In this document: piece after piece, positions 1 to 8,879 of the stretch | How positions within the stretch are numbered: the first letter of the stretch is position 1 | How the letters are laid out: every line of letters begins with the position of its first letter | Assembly (NCBI RefSeq): GCF_002968015.1 | Contig: NZ_PUIP01000021.1 | Span: forward strand, 62,001 to 126,000 | Direction of reading: 5' to 3' | Length of the DNA: 64,000 nt | Origin: Massilia phosphatilytica | GTDB taxonomy: Bacteria; Pseudomonadota; Gammaproteobacteria; Burkholderiales; Burkholderiaceae_D | Program-made: the position numbers and the translations under genes | Notes under the pieces: generated by a model | Told to the model about the DNA's origin: nothing | Seen by the model: only the letters and a program-made list of their open reading frames with translations | Database searches by the model: none

Positions 1-905
1 GGACGGGGCAACAATGCGCGTGGCAACCGCAGGGCGAGTTCCCTGAGGAGTGGATAGCCGGCCACGGCATCGCTGCCGTTGCGGGGACCGGCCAGTCCCA
101 GCCAGATGCGTCCATCGGGTCCGCGCGTCAGGTTGTCGGGGTAGCCGGGAAGATTGTCGAGCAGTACCTGCGCGCCGGCGCCGGGATGACCGGCATCCGC
201 ACCGTTGGCGTCGACGTCGATTTTCCAGACGCGGTAGCGGCCCGATTCACTGACGAGCAGGTGGCGTTCGTCGCCGGTGAGCGCGATACCGTTCGCAAGA
301 CTCAATCCTGTCGCGACGACGCGCGTCGACCGCGTGGCCGGGTCGACTGCGATGACGCGGCCCGTCGCGGATTGTTCCATGACGTCGAGCAGGGCCGCTT
401 CCTGCGTCGTGCCCCAGCGTGCCGCCGTGAAGCGCCGGGAGGAATCGGTCAGGTAGATCGTGCCATTTCGCGCGACGACGACGGCGTTGGGGAAGGACAG
501 GGGCGCACCGTCGCCGGCGGGCACGAGCACGGTCTGCTTGCCGTCTGGTGTCACCGACAACAAGCCGCGACGGGCATCGGCAACGATGAGATTGCCGGCG
601 CGGTCGAACGCCAGCCCCAGCGGACGTCCGCCCGTATCGGCGACGACCTGCTGCACGGCGCCATCCTGGGACAGGTGCAGGATGCGCCCGCTGACCACGC
701 CAACGTAGACGCTGCCGTCCGGGCCGGCGAGCACGTGCTCGGGCCCGGTTTCCCCATGCAGGTCGATGCGGTGCGCGCCCGTCAATCCCGAATTGACTGC
801 GAACGGGCCAACGTAGGCCGGCGCCTGGGGCGGCTGCCAGCGCACGGCGTCGATCGGCACCGGCCACAGGCAGAGGTAAGCGGCGAGGGCGATCGCGATG
901 GGCAT
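1..905 (-). CDS. SMP-30/strictosidine synthase-like beta-propeller protein (C-terminus outside window)
   Basis: My own translation of the minus strand from the ATG at 905-903 gives an open frame that leaves the window at base 1. The N-terminus is hydrophobic (MPIAIALAAYLCLWPVPIDA), suggesting a signal peptide or anchor. Repeated blades follow: GPDGSVYVGVVSGRILHL, GLAFDRAGNLIVADARRG, FPNAVVVARNGTIYLTDSS, GLSLANGIALTGDERHLLVSES and PDNLTRGPDGRIWLGLAGP. These are typical of SMP-30/gluconolactonase/strictosidine synthase propellers, which hydrolyse lactones or esters or have unknown substrates. A GTG at 917 is an alternative start lying directly after the stop of the SPOR gene upstream, so the two are probably co-transcribed. 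Substrate cannot be told. Confidence 0.85.
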   Translation of the reverse strand, partial: MPIAIALAAYLCLWPVPIDAVRWQPPQAPAYVGPFAVNSGLTGAHRIDLHGETGPEHVLAGPDGSVYVGVVSGRILHLSQDGAVQQVVADTGGRPLGLAFDRAGNLIVADARRGLLSVTPDGKQTVLVPAGDGAPLSFPNAVVVARNGTIYLTDSSRRFTAARWGTTQEAALLDVMEQSATGRVIAVDPATRSTRVVATGLSLANGIALTGDERHLLVSESGRYRVWKIDVDANGADAGHPGAGAQVLLDNLPGYPDNLTRGPDGRIWLGLAGPRNGSDAVAGYPLLRELALRLPRALLPR

Positions 906-918
906 GGCGAACCGCACG

Positions 919-1659
919 CTATCCGCAGTTCTTGACGTCCGCCCCGTCGTAGCGCTCGGCAAAGCCCTCGACCCGCTTGCGCGTTGCCGCATCGAGCCCG
1001 CGCAGGCGATAGATGTAGTGGTTGGTCTGCGGCCCGCGCGGCGCGATGCGGGCTGTGTGCACGCCCTGCTTGCCCAGTTGCGCGAGCATGGCCTGGGCGC
1101 CGCTTTCGGTCTTGAACACGCCCAGCGAGATCGCGTATTTCAACGGCGAGTCGCCCTGCATGATGTAGAAATTGGTCACGCCCAGGTTGCGCAGTTCGGT
1201 GGCCTTGCGGTCGGCCGCTTCCTTGCTGCCCTGCGAGGGGATGTGCACGAGCCAGCTGCTGACGTCCTGGGCCTGGATCGTCTCGCGCGACTGGCGGTCG
1301 CCAAGCGCCAGCGCGGCCAGGCGGGCTTCGAAGCGGTGGGCATCGGCCGAATCGAACGGGCCGATTTCCGTGCAGGCGAAGGCGGGCGCGGGGGCCGCTG
1401 GTGCGCTGGCAGGTGCAGGCGCAGGCGCGCTCGCCGCCGCGGCGTCCCCGCCGGCCGGCGGCGCGGCAGCCTTCGCGGCGGCCTCGGCCTGGTCGCGCGT
1501 CAGGAGGGTCATCTTGGCCGTGTTGAACTGGCGCTTCAGGCGCGCCGGTTCGTGTTCGTTGCTCTTGGCCGAGCCGAACAGGCCCTGGGCATACGCGAAC
1601 AGGGCGGCGTTCAGGAACAGCAGGGACCAGAAGGCGAGTCGTAGCACGAGTATCCTCAA
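919..1659 (-). CDS. SPOR-domain envelope protein
   Basis: A 246-residue protein with one N-terminal membrane segment (about residues 5-25), an Ala/Pro-rich linker (about 60-95) and a C-terminal SPOR-like region (about 145-225) containing YAISLGVFKTESGAQAMLAQL. SPOR domains bind denuded peptidoglycan and usually bring proteins to the division septum. The start overlaps the coaX stop by 4 bp (1656-1659), indicating translational coupling. Position right after birA-coaX is common in Burkholderiales. Exact role unknown; a second SPOR protein lies at 4652-5344. Confidence 0.85.
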   Translation of the reverse strand: MRILVLRLAFWSLLFLNAALFAYAQGLFGSAKSNEHEPARLKRQFNTAKMTLLTRDQAEAAAKAAAPPAGGDAAAASAPAPAPASAPAAPAPAFACTEIGPFDSADAHRFEARLAALALGDRQSRETIQAQDVSSWLVHIPSQGSKEAADRKATELRNLGVTNFYIMQGDSPLKYAISLGVFKTESGAQAMLAQLGKQGVHTARIAPRGPQTNHYIYRLRGLDAATRKRVEGFAERYDGADVKNCG

Positions 1660-2411
1660 GCGGATGCGGGGTCGGAAGCAAGGAGCGGTGCGGCCGCATG
1701 CAGGCCCACCAGCACAATATTATCCAGCATCCAGTGCGGTACGGACAGCAGCGGGGCCACGCTGGCCGCCGCGCCGCCGGAGACGATGCACAGGTCGGCC
1801 GGCAGGGCGGCGCACGCGCGTTCGATCGCACCCGCCTGCGCGGCCAGGCAGCCGGACAGGATGGCGTCGCTCGTATGATCCGCGAAGGTCGCCGGTGTGG
1901 CGCCCGGCACCACCTGCGGCAACTGGGCCGTGCCGCGCGCCAGCGCGCCCAGCATCAAGCCCAGGCCCGGCAGGATCATCCCGCCGAGGAAGTCGCCGGC
2001 GGCGCTGACGGCGTCCACCGTCGTCGCCGTGCCGCACGTGGCCACGACGAGGTTCTTGCCGGGCGCAAGGGAGCGTGCGCCGAGGGCGGCGGCGAAGCGG
2101 TCGCTGCCCAGTTGCGTGGGATTGCGGTAGCGGTTGCGCAGGCCGTTCAATTCGGTGCGCGCCGTGAACCATGCCGGTGGTGTCGGCAGCAGCGGGGCGA
2201 GCAGGGCCGTCAGTTGCGCTTGCATCGCATGGCCCGCCACGTTCGATACGATCGCGCGCGTGAGCCCGTGGCCCGCCCACGCGGCCTGCAGGCGCTCCAG
2301 TTCCGCATGCGGCACGGCGCCGTGCGCGGTCCAGTCGCCCGGCGCGGCACCGGGCGCCGCGATCGCCCATTTGATCCTCGTGTTTCCCGCATCGACGAGC
2401 AATAGCATCAT
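1656..2411 (-). CDS. coaX: Type III pantothenate kinase
   Basis: CoaX phosphorylates pantothenate with ATP, the first step of coenzyme A synthesis. The 251-residue protein has the expected N-terminal phosphate motif LLLVDAGNTRIKWAIA, the central ATCGTATTVDAV motif and a GGMILPGLGLMLGAL segment, and a length normal for the family. It starts 13 bp after the birA stop on the same strand and its stop overlaps the next SPOR gene. In several betaproteobacteria CoaX (Baf) is encoded beside or fused to BirA, which supports the call. No second pantothenate kinase is in view. Confidence 0.96.
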   Translation of the reverse strand: MMLLLVDAGNTRIKWAIAAPGAAPGDWTAHGAVPHAELERLQAAWAGHGLTRAIVSNVAGHAMQAQLTALLAPLLPTPPAWFTARTELNGLRNRYRNPTQLGSDRFAAALGARSLAPGKNLVVATCGTATTVDAVSAAGDFLGGMILPGLGLMLGALARGTAQLPQVVPGATPATFADHTSDAILSGCLAAQAGAIERACAALPADLCIVSGGAAASVAPLLSVPHWMLDNIVLVGLHAAAPLLASDPASA

Positions 2412-2424
2412 GGTCTCCTGGACA

Positions 2425-3189
2425 TCAATCCCTCGTGCGCAGCGACACGTCGCCGGCGACGATCGTCACGCGTCCCGCGGCCGTGTCGAGCAGCAGGCGC
2501 CCCGTGTCGTCCACGCCGGCGGCCAGGCCCTCGTGCTGGACCTCGCCGCGGTCGAGCAGGACGACCGGCCGGCCCTGCCATGCGTGGAGCAGGTTCCAGC
2601 GCGCGGCGAAGGCGCCGAAGCCTGCGCGCGCGAACAGCGCCAGCGCCTCGGCCAGGCCGTCGAGCAGTGCGGCCATCAGTTCGTCGCGGTCCATGCGCGC
2701 GAGCCACGGCATCGCGGCGGCGCTGCGGCCGATCCTGTCTTCGAGTGCATCCGGCATCACGAGGTTCACGCCGATGCCGACGATGGTCCACGCGGCGCCG
2801 TCCGCCGCCACCTGCGTTTCGACGAGGATGCCCGCCAGCTTGGCGCCGTCCTTGAGCACGTCGTTCGGCCACTTCAGTTGCACGGGTTGGCCGAGCTTGC
2901 CGAGCGTTTCCGCCAGCGCGACGCCGATCGCGAGCGGCAGGCCGGCCAGGCCGCGCAGGCCGTCGGCAAAGCGCCAGGCGAGCGAGAACGTCAACGAGTT
3001 GCCGGGTTCGGACAGCCAGCTGCGGCCCGCACGTCCGCGCCCGGCCGTCTGGTGTTCGGCGACCAGCAGCACGGGGCCGGTCAGCGCCGGCGCGCGCGCC
3101 AGCAGGTCGGCATTCGTCGAGCCGGTTTCCGCCACCACCTCGACGGCGACCCCGGACCGCGACAGCGCCATGATGCGGTCGGCGTTCAT
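2425..3189 (-). CDS. birA: Biotin--[acetyl-CoA-carboxylase] ligase
   Basis: This enzyme activates biotin to biotinyl-AMP and attaches it to the biotin carrier protein of acetyl-CoA carboxylase. From the ATG at 3189 the protein has 254 residues. It carries ETGSTNADLL, the ligase motif GRGRAGRSWLSEPGNSLTFS and KWPNDVLKDGAKLAGILVE. No N-terminal helix-turn-helix is present, so it is a class I enzyme that should not act as a repressor. The frame is open further upstream, but the ATG at 3189 overlaps the TGA of the SDR gene as ATGA, which is the coupling seen elsewhere in this operon, so I chose it. Confidence 0.94.
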   Translation of the reverse strand: MNADRIMALSRSGVAVEVVAETGSTNADLLARAPALTGPVLLVAEHQTAGRGRAGRSWLSEPGNSLTFSLAWRFADGLRGLAGLPLAIGVALAETLGKLGQPVQLKWPNDVLKDGAKLAGILVETQVAADGAAWTIVGIGVNLVMPDALEDRIGRSAAAMPWLARMDRDELMAALLDGLAEALALFARAGFGAFAARWNLLHAWQGRPVVLLDRGEVQHEGLAAGVDDTGRLLLDTAAGRVTIVAGDVSLRTRD

Positions 3190-3968
3190 GGCGCCACCTT
3201 GCCCGATTTCGTCGGCGCGTGCGCGAACAGCGCGTCGAACAGGACGTTGGGCAGCAGGCGCAGGACCTTGGCGACGACGCCCATCGGCCACGGGATCACG
3301 CGGTAGCTCGTGCCGGCGTCGATGGCGCGGGCGGCCGCGGCCGCGAAGCGGTCCACGGGCATCAGGAAAGGCATGGGAAAACGGTTCTGGCGGGTCATCG
3401 GGGTGTCGATGTAGCCGGGCGCGATGGTCACGACCCGGATACCGTGGGGTTGCAATTCGAGGCGGAGCGATTCCGCATAGGTGTGCACGGCCGACTTCGA
3501 CGCGCAGTACGCGCCGGCGCCCTTCATGCCGCGGATGCCGGCCACGCTGCCGATGGCGACGAGGCGGCGCGGGCCAGTGTCCTGTTTCATCGTCTCGATG
3601 AACGGCGCGAACGTGGCGACGGTGGCCGTCACGTTGATGGCGAAGATTTCCGCGAACTGGGACAAATCGCCCGGCCGTTCCGTGAGCGTGCCGGCGGAGA
3701 CGCCGGCGCTGGCGATGACGATGTCGGCGCCGCCTTCACGCGCGATGAAGTCGGCCGCAGCCGCGGCCAGTGCCGCATGGTCCGTCACGTCGACGGTGTA
3801 GATGTGGTGACCGGCGGAGAACGGCAGTGCGTGCAGGGCATCCGACCGGCGGCCCAGCAGGCCGAGCACGGCACCACGCGCCGCGTACTCGCGTGCGAGT
3901 GCGGCGCCGAGGCCGCTGGACGCGCCCGTGATGAATACGCGCAGCCGGCGGCTCCGCGCCGGGGTCAT
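3186..3968 (-). CDS. SDR family NAD(P)-dependent oxidoreductase
   Basis: A 260-residue short-chain dehydrogenase. The Rossmann motif FITGASSGLGAALAREYAARG is at residues 12-32, the Asn of the core is in IFAINVTATVATFAPF, and the catalytic Ser and YxxxK are in AIGSVAGIRG and AYCASKSAV. The tail after PGYIDTPMTRQNRFPMPFLM is hydrophobic and may attach to the membrane. The start at 3968 overlaps the dsbA stop as ATGA and the stop overlaps birA the same way, so the three genes form one translationally coupled chain. Substrate is unknown; there is no clear link to disulfide formation or biotin. Confidence 0.9.
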   Translation of the reverse strand: MTPARSRRLRVFITGASSGLGAALAREYAARGAVLGLLGRRSDALHALPFSAGHHIYTVDVTDHAALAAAAADFIAREGGADIVIASAGVSAGTLTERPGDLSQFAEIFAINVTATVATFAPFIETMKQDTGPRRLVAIGSVAGIRGMKGAGAYCASKSAVHTYAESLRLELQPHGIRVVTIAPGYIDTPMTRQNRFPMPFLMPVDRFAAAAARAIDAGTSYRVIPWPMGVVAKVLRLLPNVLFDALFAHAPTKSGKVAP

Positions 3969-4642
3969 TTCTTGTCCGCTTTCGCTTTCGTGACGAGGAA
4001 GTCCATCACTTGCAGGGCCGTCTGCTGTTGCTGGGCTTCGGTCGTGCCCTCGGGCGCGCCCGCGCCCGCGTGCGACGGCGACGTGACGAAGCGGCCGTCG
4101 ACGACGACGAGCGGCCAGCGGTCCACGCCATACGCATCCATCATCGCGGCGGCGCGGCGCAGCTTCGCCTGGATGCCGAACGAGCGGTAGGTCTCGACGA
4201 ACTTCGTGCGGTCGATGCCGTTTTGCGCCACCCAGTCGAACACCTGCTCGTCGCTGGACAGGCGCAGGTGCTGCTGGTGCATGGCGTCGAACACCTTCTG
4301 GTGGTACTGGTTCAGGAGCCCCATCGCGTCCAGCGTGTAGAACAGGCGCTGCTGCGGCAGCACGCTGGCGCCGCCCTGGATGTGGACGCGCTTGAACACG
4401 ATGTTGTCGCCCTGCTTTTTGATCCACGCTTCGAGCGCCGGTTCGAACGCGTAGCAGTGCGGGCAGTAGTAGGCGAAGAACTCGATGACCTCGATCTGCT
4501 TGCCCGTGTCGGTCGGCTGCACGGAAGGCAGCACGAGGTATTGCGACCCCGCCTGCGGATCGGCGGCGGATGCAGACAGGCTCGCAAATCCGGCCGCGAG
4601 GCCGAGGAGGGCGGTGCAGAACAGGCGGCGCGGCAGGCGCAT
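3965..4642 (-). CDS. dsbA: Thiol:disulfide interchange protein DsbA
   Basis: Periplasmic oxidase that forms disulfides in exported proteins. The 225-residue precursor starts with a signal peptide ending near ASLSASAADP (residue 27). The thioredoxin-fold active site FFAYYCPHCYAFEP gives the CPHC motif at residues 60-63, and the cis-Pro loop is near RWPLVVVDGRF. The size suits the betaproteobacterial DsbA type. It lies 9 bp downstream of a SPOR protein on the same strand and is coupled to the SDR gene by ATGA. DsbB is not in this window. Confidence 0.95.
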   Translation of the reverse strand: MRLPRRLFCTALLGLAAGFASLSASAADPQAGSQYLVLPSVQPTDTGKQIEVIEFFAYYCPHCYAFEPALEAWIKKQGDNIVFKRVHIQGGASVLPQQRLFYTLDAMGLLNQYHQKVFDAMHQQHLRLSSDEQVFDWVAQNGIDRTKFVETYRSFGIQAKLRRAAAMMDAYGVDRWPLVVVDGRFVTSPSHAGAGAPEGTTEAQQQQTALQVMDFLVTKAKADKK

Positions 4643-4651
4643 GCGGGCTCC

Positions 4652-5344
4652 TTAGCGTTGGTTGCGCACGATGGCGACGTCGACGCCGCTGTCGAGCAGC
4701 TTGGCGCGCGCCTTGTTCATGGTTTCGACCTGGTTGTACGGGCCGATGCGCACGCGGTGCAGCACGCCGCTGTCGCTCGTGCGGTCGCTGATCGCCGCTT
4801 CGAAGCCGAGCAGCGCGAGCTTGGCGCGGGTCGCTTCCGCATCCGACAGGTCGCGGAACGCGCCGGCCTGCAGGTAATAGACGTAGTCGCCGGAGGCGGC
4901 GGCCGGCGCCGGCGTGGCCGCGGGCGCGGCCGATGCGACGCGCGTCTCCGGTTTCGGTTCGACTTTCGCCGGTGCCGGTTCCTTCATCGCGGCGATCGCC
5001 TGGCCCAGCGGATCGGCCTCGGCCGGCTTCGCGCTTGGCGCCGGGGCATCGTTGCCGCCGGAGCGCGCGGCCGCCTTTTCCGTGATCTCCTTGTTCGCCA
5101 CGCGCGCGGCCTCGCGGTTGGCGTACATTGGCTTGTTCGGGTCCTGCGCCTGGCCCGGCGCCGGATCGGCCGGGCGGCCCGCCTTGACCGTCTTGTCGGT
5201 GAACGGCGAGGCGCCCTTGGTGATCGTCAGCGCGACCGCGACCGCGATGCCCAGACCGACGATCAGGCCGATGATGAGGCCAGTGAGCGTGCTGCCCTGC
5301 TGGCGCGTGAAGGAGGATTGCGAGCGATTACGGAAAGCGGTCAT
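4652..5344 (-). CDS. SPOR-domain cell-division-type protein
   Basis: From the ATG at 5344 (MTAFRNRSQSS) this is a 230-residue protein with a short cytoplasmic N-terminus, one membrane helix (LTGLIIGLIVGLGIAVAVAL, about residues 18-38), a long Pro/Ala/Lys-rich periplasmic linker (about 45-150) and a C-terminal SPOR domain (YYLQAGAFRDLSDAEATRAK to the end). The layout matches FtsN-like proteins. It is commonly found just after argS in Burkholderiales, as here with a 23 bp gap, and before dsbA. The frame is open further upstream, but that extension has no family features. Confidence 0.9.
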   Translation of the reverse strand: MTAFRNRSQSSFTRQQGSTLTGLIIGLIVGLGIAVAVALTITKGASPFTDKTVKAGRPADPAPGQAQDPNKPMYANREAARVANKEITEKAAARSGGNDAPAPSAKPAEADPLGQAIAAMKEPAPAKVEPKPETRVASAAPAATPAPAAASGDYVYYLQAGAFRDLSDAEATRAKLALLGFEAAISDRTSDSGVLHRVRIGPYNQVETMNKARAKLLDSGVDVAIVRNQR

Positions 5345-5367
5345 GTAGTACGGTGTGGTTAAAACGC

Positions 5368-7080
5368 TTACATTTTCTCCGGCGCCGAGACGCCGATCAG
5401 GGCCAGGCCGTTGCGCAGCACCTGGCGGATGGCGGCCGCCAGCGCGAGGCGCGCGAGCTTGGTCGGCTCGTCGTCGTCGAGCAGCCATTTGTGCGCGAAG
5501 TAGTAGCTGTGCAGTTCGCCGGCCAGCTCGCGCAGGTAGAACGCGACCTGGTGCGGGCCCAGCTCGACGAGCGCGCGCTGCAGCATCTCCGGGTACGCCG
5601 ACAGCTTCGCCAGCAGGCCCGATTCGTGCGAATTCGTCAGCGGCGCCAGGTCCGCGTTCGCCAGCTGCGCGACGTCGCCGCCCCAGTTCGCGAGGGCCGA
5701 GCTGATGCGCGCGTGGGCGTACTGGACGTAGTACACGGGGTTCTCGTCGTTGGTGGCGAGGGCGACGTCGACGTCGAACACGAATTCCGTGTCGGCCTTG
5801 CGCGAGATGAGGAAGAAGCGCACGGCGTCGCGGCCGCGGGTCACGTCGCCGTTGCCGGACCATTCGATCAGGTCGCGCACCGTCACGTACGAACCGGCGC
5901 GCTTGGAGATCTTGACCTCCTCGCCGTTCTTCATGACGGTGACCATCTTGTGCAGCACGTAGTCGGGATAGCCCTGCGGGATGCCGATGTTCACGGCCTG
6001 CAGCCCGGCGCGCACGCGGGCGATGGTGCCATGGTGGTCGCTGCCCTGGATGTTGATGGCCTGGTCGAAGCCGCGCTTGAATTTCTGGATGTGGTACGCC
6101 ACGTCCGGCACGAAATACGTGTAGGTGCCGTCAGACTTGCGCATCACGCGGTCCTTGTCGTCGCCGTAGTCCGTCGTCTTGAGCCACAGCGCGCCGTCCT
6201 GTTCGTAGGTCACGCCGGCGTCGACCAGTGCCTGCACGGCCGCCTCGACCTTGCCGTCGGTGTACAGCGAGGACTCGAGATAATAGTTGTCGAACCTGAC
6301 CCCGAACGCTTGTAAATCCTGGTCCTGCTCGTTGCGCAGGTAGGTGACGGCGAAGCGGCGGATCGATTCGATGTCGTTCGTGTCGCCGCTGCCGGTGGCG
6401 GGCTGGCCGTCGCTGGCCGACACGGTCTTCTTGGCGAGGAAGTCGTCGGCGATGTCCTGGATGTAATCGCCGTTGTAGGCCGATTCCGGCCATTCGATGT
6501 CGCCCGGACGGAAACCGCGCGCACGGGCCTGGACCGAGTTGGCCAGGGTCAGGATCTGCACGCCGGCGTCGTTGTAATAGAACTCGCGCGTGACCTGGTG
6601 GCCCTGCGATTCGAACAGCGACGACAGCGCATCGCCCAGCGCCGCCTGGCGGCCATGCCCCACGTGCAGGGGACCGGTCGGGTTGGCGGACACGAATTCG
6701 ATGATCACGTGGTGGTCATTGCCCGAGTCGCCGCGGCCGAAGGCGTCGCCCTGCTGCAGCACAGAGCGCACGACGGACTGCTTGGCGGCCGCTGCCACGC
6801 GCAGGTTGATGAAGCCCGGGCCGGCCACGTCGGCCGATTCCACGAGGCCCTGTGCCTTCGGATCGGCCAGCAGCGCGGCGACGAGGCGGGTGGCCAGTTC
6901 GCGCGGGTTCGTTTTCAGCGGCTTGGCCAGCTGCATGGCGATGTTGCAGGCGATGTCGCCGTGCGAGGGATCGCGCGGGCGTTCGAGGACAACATTAGGG
7001 CTGAGGTCGCTGCCGGCGACGATGGGGGCCAGCGCGGCCTGGAACAGGGCAACGATCTCTTGTTTTTGTTGGGCGAGCAT
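5368..7080 (-). CDS. argS: Arginyl-tRNA synthetase
   Basis: Class I synthetase charging tRNA-Arg. The 570-residue protein has the N-terminal Add1 domain, the HIGH-type motif (NPTGPLHVGHGRQAALGDAL), EFYYNDAGVQ, a degenerate KMSKS-like motif KISKRAGSYVTVRDLIEW and a C-terminal DALR anticodon-binding domain (YYVQYAHARISSALANWG onward). Length is normal. It heads the minus-strand run argS-SPOR-dsbA-SDR-birA-coaX-SPOR and is divergent from rsmB, so the 182 bp between 7080 and 7263 should contain promoters for both. Confidence 0.97.
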   Translation of the reverse strand: MLAQQKQEIVALFQAALAPIVAGSDLSPNVVLERPRDPSHGDIACNIAMQLAKPLKTNPRELATRLVAALLADPKAQGLVESADVAGPGFINLRVAAAAKQSVVRSVLQQGDAFGRGDSGNDHHVIIEFVSANPTGPLHVGHGRQAALGDALSSLFESQGHQVTREFYYNDAGVQILTLANSVQARARGFRPGDIEWPESAYNGDYIQDIADDFLAKKTVSASDGQPATGSGDTNDIESIRRFAVTYLRNEQDQDLQAFGVRFDNYYLESSLYTDGKVEAAVQALVDAGVTYEQDGALWLKTTDYGDDKDRVMRKSDGTYTYFVPDVAYHIQKFKRGFDQAINIQGSDHHGTIARVRAGLQAVNIGIPQGYPDYVLHKMVTVMKNGEEVKISKRAGSYVTVRDLIEWSGNGDVTRGRDAVRFFLISRKADTEFVFDVDVALATNDENPVYYVQYAHARISSALANWGGDVAQLANADLAPLTNSHESGLLAKLSAYPEMLQRALVELGPHQVAFYLRELAGELHSYYFAHKWLLDDDEPTKLARLALAAAIRQVLRNGLALIGVSAPEKM

Positions 7081-7262
7081 GAACTGTGGTCGAAAATGTA
7101 ATAGTCGGTGCGGCGCGGTGGCGGTGCCACGGGCAGGCTAAGCGATCATTATACTGGTTTGCCGCAACGCGCAAACCATCCGGGGCACGGGCACAAGCCT
7201 CGCTTAAGCCTGCGCAACGCGTAACCGTTACAATGTGCGTCTTTATGCATTGATCGATTGCC

Positions 7263-8843
7263 ATGACCGAAAAGCGCCCGACGCTCACCCTCAAACCCAA
7301 GGCCGGCGGCCGCCACGGCGGCAAAAAGGCCGGCCCGGCCCGGCCGGGTGGCGCGCCCGGCAAGGGGCAGAACGCGCCGCGCGGCCCCGGCGGCACGCCG
7401 CCGCGCGCCAAGGAGAGCGGTACGGAGCGCGTCGAACGGGCCCCGCGCGACGCCGGCCACGCGCCGTCCGCGCCAACGGTGGAGAGCCCGCGCCTGCGCC
7501 ACAGCCACGAGGTCAAGGCCCACGTCCAGCTCGATTACAGTCCCGACCTGCGCACCGATTCCCTCGCGTTCGCCCTGCTGGGCGCGGCGAGCAGCCTCGC
7601 GCGCGTGCGCGCCGGCACGGCGCTGCCCCAGGCGCTGGCCGAGGTGTTCCAGGCCTATGACGCGCCGCCGCATGCGCGCGGCGCCATCCAGGACATCGCC
7701 TACCATGCCATGCGCCAGTTGGGGCGCAGCGGGGTGCTGTTGGGCCTGATGACGAGCAAGGCGCCCGAGCCCGCCATGCTGGCCGGCCTGCTGGAGTGCG
7801 CGCTGGCGCTGCTCGACCCGCCCGAGGGCAGCGAGCCGCCCTACGACGCCTTCACGGTCGTCGACCAGGCCGTCTTTGGTGCCGGCGCCCATCCGGATTT
7901 CGCCCATGCGAAGGCGATGGTGAACGCCGTGCTGCGCCGCTTCCTGCGCGAGCGCGAGCAGCTGGTGGCGACCGCGGTGCGCGAATCTGTCGCCCAGTGG
8001 AATTATCCGCAATGGTGGATCGATGCCGTGCGCACCGCGTATCCGGACGACTGGCAGGGCGTCCTCCTGGCCGGCAACCGCCAGCCGCCGCTGACCCTGC
8101 GCGTGAACCGCCGCAAGACCGACGTCGAGACCTATCTGAAAATGCTCGCCGGGGCCGGCATGCATGCCGAACAGGTGGGCCCGAGCGCCGTGCGCCTGGC
8201 GCAGCCCGTGGGCGTGACCCAGATCCCCGGCTTTGCCGACGGCCTCGTCTCCGTGCAGGACGCAGGCGCCCAGCTGGCCGCGCCGCTGCTCGACCTGAAG
8301 GACGGCATGCGCGTGCTGGACGCGTGCGCGGCGCCGGGCGGCAAGAGCGGGCACATCCTCGAGACGGCCGACGTCGACCTGACGGCGCTCGATGCCGATG
8401 CACGCCGCCTCGTGCGCGTGGACCAGAACCTGCAGCGCCTCGGCCTGTCCGCGATCGTCAAGGCGGGCGCGGCCGAAGCGACGGATTGGTGGGACGGTCG
8501 TCAATACGATCGTATCCTCGCCGACGTGCCGTGCACGGCGTCCGGCATCGTGCGCCGGCACCCGGATATTCGCTGGTTACGACGCAAGAGTGACACCCAC
8601 CAACTTGCAACACTTTCCAGCAAAATACTCGACAACCTTTGGCAGATGCTCCGGCCCGATGGTAAATTGCTGTTCGTGACATGTTCGCTCTGGCCGCAGG
8701 AATCGGAAGCGCAGGCCGCCGCCTTCGCGGCGCGCCACGGTGCGGTCCGTCTCGATGCGCCGGGCCAACTGCTTCCTCGTAGTGGCGCCGGGCAGGATCA
8801 TGACGGTCTGTTCTACGCCCTGTTCCACAAGGCCGGAGCGTGA
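7263..8843 (+). CDS. rsmB: 16S rRNA (cytosine-5)-methyltransferase, RsmB/NOP family
   Basis: Methylates C967 of 16S rRNA using S-adenosylmethionine. The core contains an NusB-like N-terminal part (FALLGAASSLARV onward), the SAM motif DACAAPGGKSGHILE and the catalytic-Cys motif ADVPCTASGIVRRHPDIRWL, and ends in the CSLWPQESEAQ segment. The 526-residue length exceeds the usual roughly 430 residues because the first 75 or so residues are a Gly/Pro/Lys/Arg-rich extension. Codons 439-465 use rare triplets unlike the rest of the gene. It begins a plus-strand run with DUF4390 and the ntrY/ntrX-like genes, a conserved betaproteobacterial arrangement. Confidence 0.93.
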   Translation: MTEKRPTLTLKPKAGGRHGGKKAGPARPGGAPGKGQNAPRGPGGTPPRAKESGTERVERAPRDAGHAPSAPTVESPRLRHSHEVKAHVQLDYSPDLRTDSLAFALLGAASSLARVRAGTALPQALAEVFQAYDAPPHARGAIQDIAYHAMRQLGRSGVLLGLMTSKAPEPAMLAGLLECALALLDPPEGSEPPYDAFTVVDQAVFGAGAHPDFAHAKAMVNAVLRRFLREREQLVATAVRESVAQWNYPQWWIDAVRTAYPDDWQGVLLAGNRQPPLTLRVNRRKTDVETYLKMLAGAGMHAEQVGPSAVRLAQPVGVTQIPGFADGLVSVQDAGAQLAAPLLDLKDGMRVLDACAAPGGKSGHILETADVDLTALDADARRLVRVDQNLQRLGLSAIVKAGAAEATDWWDGRQYDRILADVPCTASGIVRRHPDIRWLRRKSDTHQLATLSSKILDNLWQMLRPDGKLLFVTCSLWPQESEAQAAAFAARHGAVRLDAPGQLLPRSGAGQDHDGLFYALFHKAGA

Positions 8844-8879
8844 GTAATCCCGACAACGCTTTTTAAGGCTCTGGCCCTA

